A DNA stretch of 64,000 nucleotides. Origin: Sindora glabra. Taxonomy: Eukaryota > Streptophyta > Magnoliopsida > Fabales > Fabaceae. Below, piece by piece: positions 1-11,733 of this stretch (positions within the stretch are counted from its first letter, which is position 1; each line of letters begins with the position of its first letter). The stretch lies in assembly GCA_020226215.1 (NCBI GenBank), contig CM035235.1, forward strand, positions 498,501 to 562,500. The letters are read 5' to 3'. The notes beneath the pieces were generated by a model. It made no database searches. It saw only the letters and a list, made by a program, of their open reading frames with translations, and was not told the DNA's origin. The position numbers and the translations under genes are program-made.

Positions 1-420
1 TATCAAGTGTGTGGCTTGTAAACTATTTGCTAAGTGCCATTAGATGCTTTTCACTAGTATAAACCACTTGAATTATTAGAGTAAGAAATGCAACAAAACT
101 ATCCTTATCTTTTAGGTGAGCAATGATGTTCAATATGATTGTTAATACATATATTATTAAAATCATCAAAGTAATTGGTTCTTTAAAAATTTGAGAACAA
201 ATTCTTTAAAAGAGGAAAAATCATACACCCCATAGGAAATTAAAAACCATTAGAATATCTTTGTATGTGAAATAAATTATTTAATTGTTGTGATTATTAT
301 AGTAAAATTTTTTTAAAGAATAATAAATAATAAATTTTTTGTGATGGAATGTGAGGAAGAGTAATGAGAAAGAAGGAAATAAAAATATTAAAGACTAAAA
401 TGTAGTTAGAATCAAGTAAG
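1..420. other. AT-rich left edge, no gene seen
   Basis: No reading frame, RNA gene or clear repeat boundary is visible. The stretch leads into transposon-derived sequence and is probably itself old repeat DNA cut by the window edge, but I cannot show that. Confidence 0.4.
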
Positions 421-790
421 GGTGTATAAAAGAGATTTAAAATCATGTTTTCTTTTATACCCCTACTTCAATATATTATTCCTAAAATGCCCTTGACTCC
501 TTAAATTTTTTAGCCATCCTTATTCCTTCTTATTCGTCATTTGCTTCTAATTATTTTCCTTCTTTTCCTCACTCAATCTAATCTCAACTCCCACCAATCC
601 TTCTTAATTCTTAGTTTAATTAAGGTAAGAGCCTTTAATGCATTCTTTAACTACTTGTTTTTCTTGCTTTATTGCTTGAAGATGGTGATGATAGGAGTTT
701 GAAGCTTTAATTTAGGACTTATTTGGTTTCTTTGATTAAAGGCATGCCAACCTTGAAATAAATGCTCAAATAATCTTCTCCATACTTAAG
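420..790 (-). repeat. Reverse-oriented fragment of the ~2.5 kb LTR family
   Basis: Read in reverse complement, the pyrimidine-rich run of small exon-like words around 500-640, ending in GGTAAGAGC, resembles the forward copy at about 1900-2130 and the reverse copy near 30720-30870. The expected TGTTACACC terminus is not seen, so the fragment is truncated. It abuts a forward fragment of the same family, giving an inverted junction near 790-820. Boundaries are approximate. Confidence 0.4.
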
Positions 791-799
791 TAAATAGTC

Positions 800-2346
800 A
801 ATCTAATTAATTCTTTGCCATATCACATCTTAAACTATAGCCAATATAGTTTCATAACAACATCATGTCTCTATGCATGGCCACACAACCTATTTTATTG
901 CATAACAACAATAGAAATTTGTTCACATCATGTATCATATTATTTGATAGGTTATATTATCACATTAAACATATAAAATTATCATAATACCATTAGTGCT
1001 ACAATCATTGTAATTTTTTTAGTAATTTTTACATTTTCAAATCTCAACATCCATTACCTCCTTTTAAGGTTGTATATCACTTTTCATTGCAAAATTGCAT
1101 AAACAAGATCAATTATATCATTTATCATGTGTTACATTAGGTTTAAATCTCATTTCATTTTATAAGTCACATAGCAATTCCATTTTCAATATAATTCATA
1201 ATGTAATGACCATACATATGTTTAAAAGAGATAGAAACCCTTATCAAGTGTTCTTATATCAATTCTATGATTAAACATGCATTTAAAAATTAATTTTTAT
1301 TGGTTATAGTGTTAAAAAATGAAATACGACTAAGAGAATTACTTCCAAAAATTGATTTATAATATATTTTTTTCATTTTTAGAATAGGAAAATTGACTTA
1401 AAATAGAAATTCCACTTCTAAAAGAAAAGAATCGAGTGTGGAATTGATTTACATGTCTAGATTTGCTTTTTGGACAAGAAAAATCAATTTTATATTCAAT
1501 TCACATACAAATATTTGTATTCATATGAAAATTTTACTATTTATTTGATATTAAATACTCTTTAAATTTATTTATTACCCACTAGCTCATCATCTATTCA
1601 TAAATATACATAACTAACAATTTATATAAGCTTTTTATAGCATTTGTTCCATTTTAAACTTCATAAATCATCATGTTTAAAAAAAAATCACATAACACTC
1701 CATACATGAGCAAGCAATGTCATTTTCAACAAAAATAAAAAAATTTAAGCTAGATTATTTGCTCACCTAATATGGAGAAGAATGCTAAAAGGTTAAAATT
1801 AATATTTCTTGAGTTTAATCATATCAAAATTAAGAAATTCTTGGTCTTAAAAGCTAAAAATAGTTTCATTTCTCATCAAATCTAAAAAGATGAAGGGCAA
1901 TTCCTGTACTATTAATGCTCTTACCTTGATTGATTAAATAAATTAAAGAAAAACTTATGCTTTCTTGCTTATTTGGTTAAAAGATGGAGAGGAGAAAAGA
2001 GGAAGTGGAATTAATAAAGGTTTGAATAGAATTGGAGAAATAAGAAGGGAAAGGATAAAGAATGTCAAAATTGAGTAATAGTGCAGAAAGGCACTATTAA
2101 AAATATTCCTTAAATCCCTTTCATATTCATATATTCACTTTTATCAATTTCAAACTAAATGATTTTATTTAATGTTTCTCATTTAATTCTCATAAAATTC
2201 ATATTTCTATATTTATTAAATTATCAATTTTATTTTATTTCATAATCTACACCTAAAATTTTTAGTTTAATATAATTTATTGATCTTTGTAATTATTCTT
2301 CTTTTAAAATAAATTTTGATTTATTATATTTTAAGAAGGTGTAACA
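800..2346 (+). repeat. 3' part of a ~2.5 kb LTR copy
   Basis: This stretch runs parallel to 10060-11733: for example about 1140-1300 and 10384-10560 share most bases, and both end in a GGTGTAA(C/T)A terminus. The related solo LTR at 51103-53657 ends in the same way. The 5' part of the copy is missing or replaced by the inverted fragment to its left. No protein-coding content is visible. The family is LTR-like (TG...CA ends in its best copies) and is probably Ty3/gypsy; that assignment is inference. Confidence 0.6.
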
Positions 2347-2579
2347 ATATTTTTCTTTTTCAAAAAAATTCATCCTTAAATTCTTGAGGCTAGGCTAGTC
2401 TTCATTCTAAGTGAAAATGTGTTGTAATTGAGTTTGAATGTTTAATGGAAACATCCCAACTATTTTGAGAAACTCATAAATTAGTCTTACTCTACTAGGT
2501 GTTACAAACACATTCAAAGTTATTATGGTTTCCATTTTCTTGATATTGTATCATACTTTACTAAATTTTGATGATAGTT

Positions 2580-3051
2580 TAGGCATGTAAAACGGGCGGG
2601 GCAGGTTTATACGGGCTTTGCCCATGCGGGCTGCCCACATTAAATCCGAGTTTCCTCCTTGGGTGCTTACACCATATTACGTGCGGTGCGAGCTTGCTTG
2701 CGAGTAGCTCGTATTTTTTCATATTTTTATTAATTATTTTATTTTATAATATATAAATTATATTTTAATATTTTAATTTTTATTAATTTATTTAGATAAA
2801 AAATTAAGTTAGAGTATGGAAATTGGATTGAATTTATTAGAAAATAATTGAGTTAATTTTTTAATATATATTAGGCCTAAATATAAAGAAAAAATAATTA
2901 AATAATAATAATTTTTTACCTGCGATCAAGCCCACACAATCGCGAGTTTGATCGTGTGGGCATTTGCCCACACTGACTTACTCGTATAAGCCCGCATTTC
3001 AGCAAAGTTGCCCACATTGTCCATGGTCACGGGTCCCATTTTACATGTCTA
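2580..3051. mobile_element. hAT-type MITE with perfect 8-bp target duplication
   Basis: The 472-bp element begins TAGGCATGTAAAACGGGC. The reverse complement of its right end reads TAGACATGTAAAATGGGA, so it has ~18-bp imperfect terminal inverted repeats of the hAT kind. It is flanked on both sides by TGATAGTT (2572-2579 and 3052-3059), the 8-bp duplication expected of hAT insertion. It is much richer in G and C near its ends than the surroundings. A near-palindromic hairpin sits at about 2927-2962 (GCCCACAC ... GTGTGGGC). There is no transposase; it is a non-autonomous deletion derivative. Confidence 0.9.
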
Positions 3052-3059
3052 TGATAGTT

Positions 3060-4928
3060 ACATATATATTCGTATATTTTTTTGCATCTTAAGTCTATTC
3101 ATATACATAACTCCTTAGCATTCAAATGTCATGTAGCACTCATATCTATTAAGTTATTCCTTGTGCAAGACTGAGTTATGGTACAAGGCAAATGCTCTTG
3201 TCATTAGTAATGTATTTATTCTTATTTTTCACACTCTAATTTCTATCTTGCTCATATTTCTATCATAAGTCTCATAACATAGCATAGGAGTTAGGGGAAA
3301 TAATCACATCCTTGAAAGGTTTATGTTATCAGCTTAAAACTATTTTTAAGGTTATACATGTTCCTTTTAACTTAGGTGAATATGCCTATGATTTTTTCAC
3401 TCTTACCCAATCACATATGTTCCTCTCACTTTATTAACCTTTTAAACAACATACTTATTCTATCATATCATATATCTCTTCAAGGGATAATCCCCTTTTA
3501 TATCAAATTTATACATTGTTACCTAGGTGAAAAGGTTATTGAAACTTTAAACTTTGATTTCAATCAAACAATCAATACAATCATATGATTATGGATTCTC
3601 TTAATTTACTTATATATCCCCATGTAAAGATTAATTATTTCAAACCATCATAATGGTACTTATTAATATGCACCAATGAATATTACCATAAATTTCCTTA
3701 TGAATTTAAGCATATAACTATTTTTACTTTAGTTGACCTCTATAGTTCATTTACCATCCATTTCTTACTATGGCTATCTTATTGTCATTAGAATTTAGTA
3801 TAAAAGCTTAAGTTTACTTAATTAGTTGGAGGTACATATTGTGTAATATTATTGATATCCTTGCCTTAAATCATCTACTTGTACTTTTTAATAACCTATA
3901 ATACCACTCCTAATTAACTACTAGTACTAAAAATTTTGGACTTATTTATCATATAATGTTTAATCAAGTATCCTTGATATTTCTTATTAGTAGCATCAAT
4001 AATGACACTTATTCAATCTCAAAAAATGACACCTCTAAATGCATTCTTCATAATATATTATCTCCACCATCTAATTACTTTTCAAATTCTTAATTCCTTT
4101 ATTAACATCAATCACCATGGAAAGTCACCTAATTAATTAGTCAAAGTTAGTTTTAGTAATTAGTAAACTTCTTTCATTGCCTTATAATTCTTTATTTAAG
4201 TTTTGATACCATAACCAACAGTTTGAACATAGTTTCCTTATTGCTTTCTTTCAAGGTTGCTTATTCAAGATAATTCTTGTGAATTTCAATGGTTTTAACA
4301 CTTTAATGATAAAGATTTTTCACTAAGCATAGGGTGTCTCTAAACTATCACCTATGTAAACTCACTAATATAAAACTTTGAAATATAAAAGATATCTATA
4401 GGAATTCCTTGGAAACATACACCTTTGCTTTGAAACATTGCAAATTTGCAAGAATATCAAACTATGCTAGAACCATCCATGCTTTATTGTTCAATCATCT
4501 CATCAAGCCGTAACTAAAATGGCCTTTTAACTTTTAGTGCTTTTATGTTTGTACCCTTACAACTTTATCCTATAACATTCATTCTTAACTTTTTAATCCA
4601 TACTAGTCCCCTTAACTCTTATTTGATCATACAATTATAATTTTCTTCAACCTATTATTCTTATCTCATTCATGTCATGTTTCTAACTTATGTTATTTAT
4701 TCACATGATAAACCAAAAGAATTATCTACTTTCTTCATTATTACTCTACTATATCTATTTCAATTTACCTATACCTTAATTCATATCCTTCTTTAATCTA
4801 TATTACCTTAATTCATATAATCTTAGCAATGCATATGCACTTAATTTCATATATCCCTTTATTATACGCCTTTAGTTGCCTATACACTATTATATTTAGA
4901 AGCACTTGCCTAAATACCAATCTTATCT
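3060..4928. other. AT-rich intergenic DNA
   Basis: No gene, RNA or repeat boundary can be supported. Small open frames here (for example 3376-3588) have AT-driven low-complexity translations and no family resemblance. Confidence 0.5.
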
Positions 4929-4933
4929 CGCAT

Positions 4934-6583
4934 TGTTAGGTTACGAATTAACATACGTAGTGAAATTTTTAAATTTTGATTCGAATCTACCTAGGATCCA
5001 TGCAAAAGGCATAAATCAAGGTTAGGGTTTTACCTTGATTATGTTTGTGTTCTTTCTTTTAAGAGACTGATTCACGAATCAAATGCCATCTGAATGTATA
5101 GCGTATCTATGATATCCACATGGAGTGAACAACGACATCTCCCCTCGACGAAGCTGCTAGGGTTTGTTTTTCTCACTAGGATTGGGATTGGACGTTTTCT
5201 AGAGTGATTTCAGGGTTTGATGAAGCTTATGAGCGTGAATTAAAAGGTGCTGCCTTCAAGTCTTTATATAGAATTAAGGCATATCACAATCCTAGTCCTA
5301 CTAAGATAATACTTTAAAGATCCTAATCACACTAAATAATTATCACTTTATCCTTATCCTAGAGAGAGTGAGGAGAGATAGGACTTATCTTATTAATTAT
5401 CTAATATTAGATAATTGCATTATCTCATAATATAATTATCTAATATTAAATTAGTATATAATTATTTTATATTAAATAATAATATTATCTCATAATATAA
5501 TTATCTAATATCTAATAACGTAATTATCTAATATTACTTTAATATCAAATAATATAACATAATATTATATATATATATATTACGCAAGAAATTATTATTA
5601 TCTTAATAATAATATATATGCACAAAAATAAGCTAAATTAATTGAATTTTAGTCCAACTAAAGCCCAATTAAAATTGTCTTATTCTTACTCCTTTTGTAT
5701 GACTCTGTAGGTTCTTACTACATTGATAATAACTCATTTTAGGTCATAGACAGTGAGCAATATCTAGCAATACATCACTACCACTCAAGTAGTAAGAATG
5801 TCTATGATTTGACATTTACCTAATATATGATCAACACTTTGCATCACAATCCCTTTTATAATAATATCCAAATTGAACTAGAGGTATGGAATGTGTCATT
5901 CTCCTTAATGTTCAATTTATATTTCTTGATACTAAGTAGATTTAAAATAAATGATTAATATCACATATTAATCTAATTGAGTATAACCATGCATTTCTAA
6001 GTCTCCCTCAATCAAGGGACCCAAGGATATTTCTCTTTTATATGAGAGTAACAAAATCCTATCTCCATCACTCACTTCCCTTTGCATAATTCGTGACACA
6101 CCCAATCAATGTCCTATTCGTCATCCTGATTAAAGGTGACATAAGACAATATTAAAGCGAATAATTCCTTATGTAGGGAACTGTAGTGACTTTCGGTTAA
6201 AGGATTATGTGCATTTGTGGTCATATGAGATAACTTATGACATATTTATCCATGCAATATTCTCATAATGGATCAGTCCAGTACATTGTTCACTAACAAT
6301 GTACTCATGTATTGACTTGGTATCACAAATCCATGATTTATAATCATCAATCACTATACATGCTAGTCTCGATGTATTATTACTATCCTTTTCGTAATAA
6401 TCCTTGACTAGGGGCATTTTAGGAATAACAAAGCTATTCCAAGGATAATTATTATATTTAAGTTATAATTTATGTAAAATAAAATAAAATAAAATGCAAT
6501 AATTATATTACCAAAATGAAATGTAATACATTGTATAATATTGCAATCATTTCTATAATTAGCTCCTAGGACACACACCAACA
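4934..6583 (+). mobile_element. Solo LTR (1650 bp) with perfect CGCAT target duplication
   Basis: The unit starts TGTTAGGTTACG and ends CACCAACA, giving TG...CA termini. It is flanked by CGCAT on both sides (4929-4933 and 6584-6588), the 5-bp duplication made by LTR-retrotransposon integrase. No internal coding region or second LTR adjoins it, so it is a solo LTR left by LTR-LTR recombination. A TATA-like CTTTATATAG near 5260 could be the old LTR promoter. The superfamily is likely Ty1/copia, but this is not proven by the LTR alone. Small open frames at 6235-6617 on the minus strand lie inside it and carry no known domain. Confidence 0.85.
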
Positions 6584-6588
6584 CGCAT

Positions 6589-7290
6589 CTTATTAAGTAG
6601 TCAAAGCTTACCTTCACTATTTCATGAACTTACCAATTCAATATTCACACTAATAAAATCCTCTTTCAAATATTAATTATATCCACCTAGGGGATATAAA
6701 GTTATATAATTAGTTACTTTACACCATTTTGTTTCCTTTATGTATCCTATAATAACTCTTAGGGAGGGGGTAACTTAACCATTTGCATTCATATTCTTAT
6801 AACTTTTTAAAGACTCCTAGTTTATTGCTTGTTTGGTAGGTTATCAAACTTACAATTACAATAATTTTTCTACTCTTAGGCTACACAATCACTATTAGGC
6901 CTTAGAGCCTATATCATAAACAAAGCTTGGCCATGCATGTTCATAAAGTTACAATTTAATAGCACCTTATCCTACTACCATTTATAAATTATTATTCTAA
7001 AGGTTTCAATTTATATTTTTCCATTAAGTAGCTAACAATGAGATAACTTCCATTACCTTTTGCCTTAGTGACCTGACCCTTTCTCATTATTTTTCATACT
7101 AATTATACCAAATAAATCTGTGCAGATTATATCCTTATCATTAGTTATTTTAATGTTATCCTATTTCACCTTATTGAGACTAACAAGTTATATTCTATTC
7201 TTTCATTAAAAGTAAAATGGATGTAAATATAAAATGATTTTCCTCTCAACCATGAAAACCATTAATAATAGGATCAAGTTTCAATCAAGT
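6589..7290. other. AT-rich DNA continuing the pre-insertion locus
   Basis: This is the sequence that was contiguous with 4928 before the solo LTR inserted. No gene is seen. Confidence 0.4.
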
Positions 7291-7293
7291 TAG

Positions 7294-7479
7294 ATGGTAC
7301 GTGATATGAATTTCAAAAGTAAAGAGGCACTCCTATATTTATTAAAGGGTCCAATGACAAGAGTTAAGGCTAAGAAGATCAAGGAAGAATTCCAAAGGCT
7401 TATGGAAAGAGTTTTAATGCTTGAAGAAGTAAGATTAGAAGAACATAATAGAATTAGAAGTTGCATTTCATCTAATTAA
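7294..7479 (+). pseudogene. Retrotransposon polyprotein scrap (Ty3/gypsy-like C terminus)
   Basis: A 61-codon open frame contains a basic GPMTR-x-KAKKIKE motif followed by a leucine-rich helix. Such G-P-(M/I)-T-R-(A/S)-(R/K)-(A/S)-K-(K/R) stretches are common at the C-terminal end of plant Ty3/gypsy polyproteins, just before the 3' LTR. No protease, reverse transcriptase or integrase is found upstream, so this is a relic. The 550 bp that follow (to about 8040) look like decayed 3' LTR or untranslated sequence, including three 22-bp tandem repeats at 7648-7713. The assignment is by motif recall and is moderate at best. Confidence 0.45.
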
Positions 7480-7647
7480 CCCTAGGTGATGTTAGCTTCA
7501 AGGAGTGGTCAATCCTAAGGAAGTGAGCTTGGAGAAGATTATTCAAGAATATTTGAGTTATCCCCACATCATCATTAATTTAACGCCATATCATTGCCAT
7601 ACATTACGAGGTGGAGCCACATCAGTCATAATCCATGTCATTGCCCC

Positions 7648-7713
7648 ATCATCAAGAAGATGGTGCTACATTATCAAAAAGATAGTGCCATATCATCAAG
7701 AAGATAGTGCCAC
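7648..7713. repeat. Three tandem 22-bp repeats
   Basis: Units at 7648-7669, 7670-7691 and 7692-7713 follow the pattern AT(C/T)ATCAARAAGATRGTGC plus four variable bases. They sit just downstream of the retroelement coding scrap. Confidence 0.7.
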
Positions 7714-7714
7714 A

Positions 7715-9135
7715 TCAATACCATATTAGCTATAATTATAATTGGTTCAACATCATCCCATTTTTTTATTATTTAGTGTTCTAGGCTTTAATATAGGATT
7801 TGGGCTTTTAATTTGTGTTTATTTTATGTTGCATCATTTTAGAGCATTTTAGGCCTAGTTGGTATCATTTAAGTCCATTTTTTAATTAAGGTTTTAAAGA
7901 GTCATTTAAGGAGGCTTATTCCTTATACTAGGTAAATTTTAACTTTTAACATGAATGTAATTTGATTACTTATAAGGGTTTCCTCTCTAAGTTCTTGTAA
8001 AAACTTGAAGACTTATCAAAAGACATTCAACCTTTGTAGTGTTAAATATATCTTTTATTGCTTCCAATATTTTCCTCTTTTCTAAAGTATGGCGAGAATA
8101 TAATGATAATGATAATTACATAACAATCCCACTGAATTGTGACCTCATTGCTACCACTTTAACACTTTGCCAATGTAACTATATCCTTATGCAGTTGTTA
8201 CAAAATCATGCTAATGCAATTATTTAAGATAATGATCTTTCAAGCTACTAAGAAGTAATATCATATATCAGTTCTTTAAAATGGCAAAAAGCCATGAAAT
8301 ATGAAATTTATTTAAGATATGAAAACCATGTGTAGGGCTTATTCACACCACTTGAAGGAATAAGACTTATTACAAATAAAAATACTTTTTTTAAAGAAGG
8401 TGAGATATAGATGGTAAAATACAAGCCCATATGGCCAAGTCCATGCTAAAAGTTTTATAACTAAGTATAAATTATTAATTATGAGGAAACCATTTTTACT
8501 AGTTATCACATTAAAGTCCATTAGAATTTTACTTGCAATGACCTCATATCATGACTATAGGATTTAAAGAATGAATGCTTAGTTAGCTTTTCTTTAGAGC
8601 AACCAGAGAGAAAACATATGTGCATTATAACTTGAAAGCCTTATCCTTAAAATAGAACTTTACAAGGGCATATAGACTATACGAAGGTCCATATGTGGAT
8701 TAAAGTATTTTTCTTAGTGTTTGAGTAAGTCTTATAACTTTAGCACAAATTCTTATTTCCTAATAAGTGACCAAACTTTTATTTTCCTTTGTCTTTTATT
8801 TATCACCTTGAGTTTTGGGAATCTATGAATGATTTCTCATGCTTGAGTTTATTGATTTGCATTTAACTTTTGAAGCTAACCATTTTCATCGTTATAAAAT
8901 TTTGTAAGCAATCAAATGACAAACCAAGCAATTAACAAACAATATATTGTAAATAACTCCACCAACAATGTCCATAGGTATAATATAGTCCATTAAAATG
9001 GTATTAGTAGCATATGATCCTAGGTGTATATATACCACTAGTACAATTTTAGTTAACACCTATCATCATAGTATGCAATTATAACCTAAAAGTTTCATCC
9101 TACTAGAAACCTAAACTATGGTTTAATGCCATCTT
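7715..9135. other. AT-rich, probably decayed retroelement sequence
   Basis: No gene can be supported. The part up to about 8040 is plausibly LTR-derived by position; beyond that nothing is recognised. Confidence 0.35.
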
Positions 9136-11733
9136 TGTCACAACCTTAGCCCAAACGTGACCAGTATGGAACCTGTGCTCAATTTTCACTAGCCTAATCC
9201 ATTTTACTTATCTTAATCCTATATAATTTACTAAAATATAACTAAAAAGGAAGATAACATTTGAAAAAGGAAGAATTTCATTTCTTAATAAATTTTTATA
9301 GTATACAGGGAAGTTCAAGTTACTTATAATTCTTCTAAGCTAAGAAAATGCCACTTTAACTAACTCAAAAAAGAAATTCAATACTCAAGTACTTTACATA
9401 AGTCTATACATAGAATAAGACCTTAAAAGTAGTCTATGTATGAATATCCAGTGTTACAATATAACCAAACCAAATAAGCTCCTAGATAATCTAGCTCTGA
9501 TGAGGTGGTAATTGAATTGGACCTATATATCTATAAAATAAATCATAAATGAGTGATTTTAAGGCTCAATAAGTGAATACTCTAATAAAATAAGCAAACA
9601 AACAATGACTTACCCGCTAGATTAACCTTTTGTAAAACTTAAAATATAATTAATCACATTATCAATTCAATTTCAAGTAGCTTTAAGAAGCTTAAACATA
9701 AATGGTTTTATGACAAGTATGCCATATAGGAGTTTTGAAGAACAATTATATTTCGAGTCTATATCATGATTCAAGGCAATAAGTAATAAATAAATACATA
9801 TATCTACCTTGTGACTTTTGAACTAACTTTATACCTTACCTACCTTCCATTAGGAATTAATCATTTAGTAGTCTCTATCATCATCATCATAATATACAAT
9901 AAAGATAGCCGTGCAGACTTTTAACACTATGACCATTTAATGAAGATAGTTATACGTAGGTTTTTGACACTAACTTATGGCTTGAGACCTTTTAACACTA
10001 TAGTTATTTAGTGAAAACAAGCTTTTGCAAGCTCTCACATGTTTCATAATCCAGTTCTTTTTCATATCACATCCTAGATTATAGCTAATATAATTTTATA
10101 ATAATGTAATTACTCAATGCATAGCCACATAACTTGATTAATTGCATAATAATAATGTAAATTTGTTCACATCATGTATCACATTATTTAATGGGTCATA
10201 TCTTCACATTCTACATATAATATTACCATAATACCACAAATGCTTCAATCATTATATTTCTTTAACAATGCTTACATTTTCAAATCTTTACATCTCATGC
10301 TTTTTTGTAGGATCACACATCACATTTCATTGCATAATCACATAAACAAGATCTATTATATCATTTATCATATGTCACATTAGGTTTATATCTCATTTCA
10401 TTTCATAAGTCGCATAGCAATTCCATTCTTAGCGCAATTCATGATGTAATAGCCATATATATGTTTAAAAAGGATGGAAATCGTTATTAAAGGTTCTTAT
10501 ATGAATTCCATGATTAAACCTAGATTTAAAGACAGATTTTTATTGGTTACAATGTTACAACATAAAATAAGGCTAGGAGAAATACTACATGAAGTGATTT
10601 AGAATACATTTTTTTATTCTAAAAGATGAGAATCAATTCCATGATTTAGAATGGAAATTTCATTTCTAGAAAAGGAGAATTAGTTTTAGAATTGATAAAT
10701 GCATGAATTTTACTTCTAAGAGTAGGAGAATCAATTGTAAAATTAATTTATATATCTAGATTTACTTTTTGGATAAAGTGAATTGATTTTAAATTTGATT
10801 CGTATATAAATATTTTCATTTTTGTGAAAATTTTACTGTTCATTCTACATTAAATACTTTGCAAACTTATTTATGGCCTATCAGTTCATCATCCATTCAT
10901 GAATACGTATCATTAACAATTTATATAAACTTTGTATAACATTAATTCCATTTCAAACTTTATAAATCATCATGTCTAAATAAAGTCACACAAAATGACC
11001 TATATAAACTTTCTATAACATTAATTCCATTTCAAGCTTCATCAATCATCTTATTTTGATAAAATCACACAAAATTTCATACATGAGCAAACCATCTCAT
11101 TTAAAAAAAATAGAAAATTTAAGTTAGATTATTTACTTACTTAGTATAGAAAAGGATGCTAAAAAGTTGAAATTGATATTTTTTAAGCCTAATCACATCA
11201 AATTCAAGAAATTCTTAGTTAGTGTTCTATTTCCCCTTGAAAGCCCAAATGATTTCGTTTCTCATCGAATTTAAAGAAATAAAAATAAATTCTTGCATTA
11301 TTGATGTTCTTACTTAAATTGGTTGAAGGATTTGAAGAAAAGCTTATGTTTTCTTGCTTAATTTGGTCAAAAGATGAGGTGAGAAGAAGAAAAGAAGTGG
11401 AGTTGATAAGAATTTGAATGAAATTAAAGAAATGAGAAGGGAAAAGATGATAAGTGTAAAAAATGAGGAATAGTGCCCAGGGTGAAAATGTTCTTTAAAT
11501 CCCTTTTATACTCATATATTTATTTTCATCAATGTAGAACTTATTGATTCTATTCAATTTTCCTCATCTAATTCTCATAAAATTCATATTCCCATATTTA
11601 TTAAATTATCTATTTTATTTTATTTTATAATTCATACTTAAAATTTTTTAATTTAATAGAATTTACTAATTATCAGAATTATTCTTCTTATCTAAATAAA
11701 TTTTAATTCACTCTATTTTAAAAGGGTGTAATA
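9136..11733 (+). repeat. ~2.6 kb LTR copy, forward
   Basis: It begins TGTCACAACC and ends GGGTGTAATA, matching the TGTCACGACC...GGGTGTAACA ends of the cleaner solo LTR at 51103-53657. From about 10060 on it parallels 820-2346. The terminal TA in place of CA is a C-to-T change. No matching 5-bp flanks are present (ATCTT on the left, TTGGC on the right), so it may be one LTR of a larger rearranged element or a recombinant. A short internal duplication (AAACTTT.TATAACATTAATTCCATTTC) occurs at about 10927-11035. No coding content. Confidence 0.7.

Noticed and set aside
2347..9135. Idea that 2347-9135 is the internal region of one element bounded by the LTRs ending at 2346 and starting at 9136
   Set aside because: No primer site follows 2346, no purine tract precedes 9136, and the LTR copies lack matching outer flanks; only a polyprotein scrap lies between.
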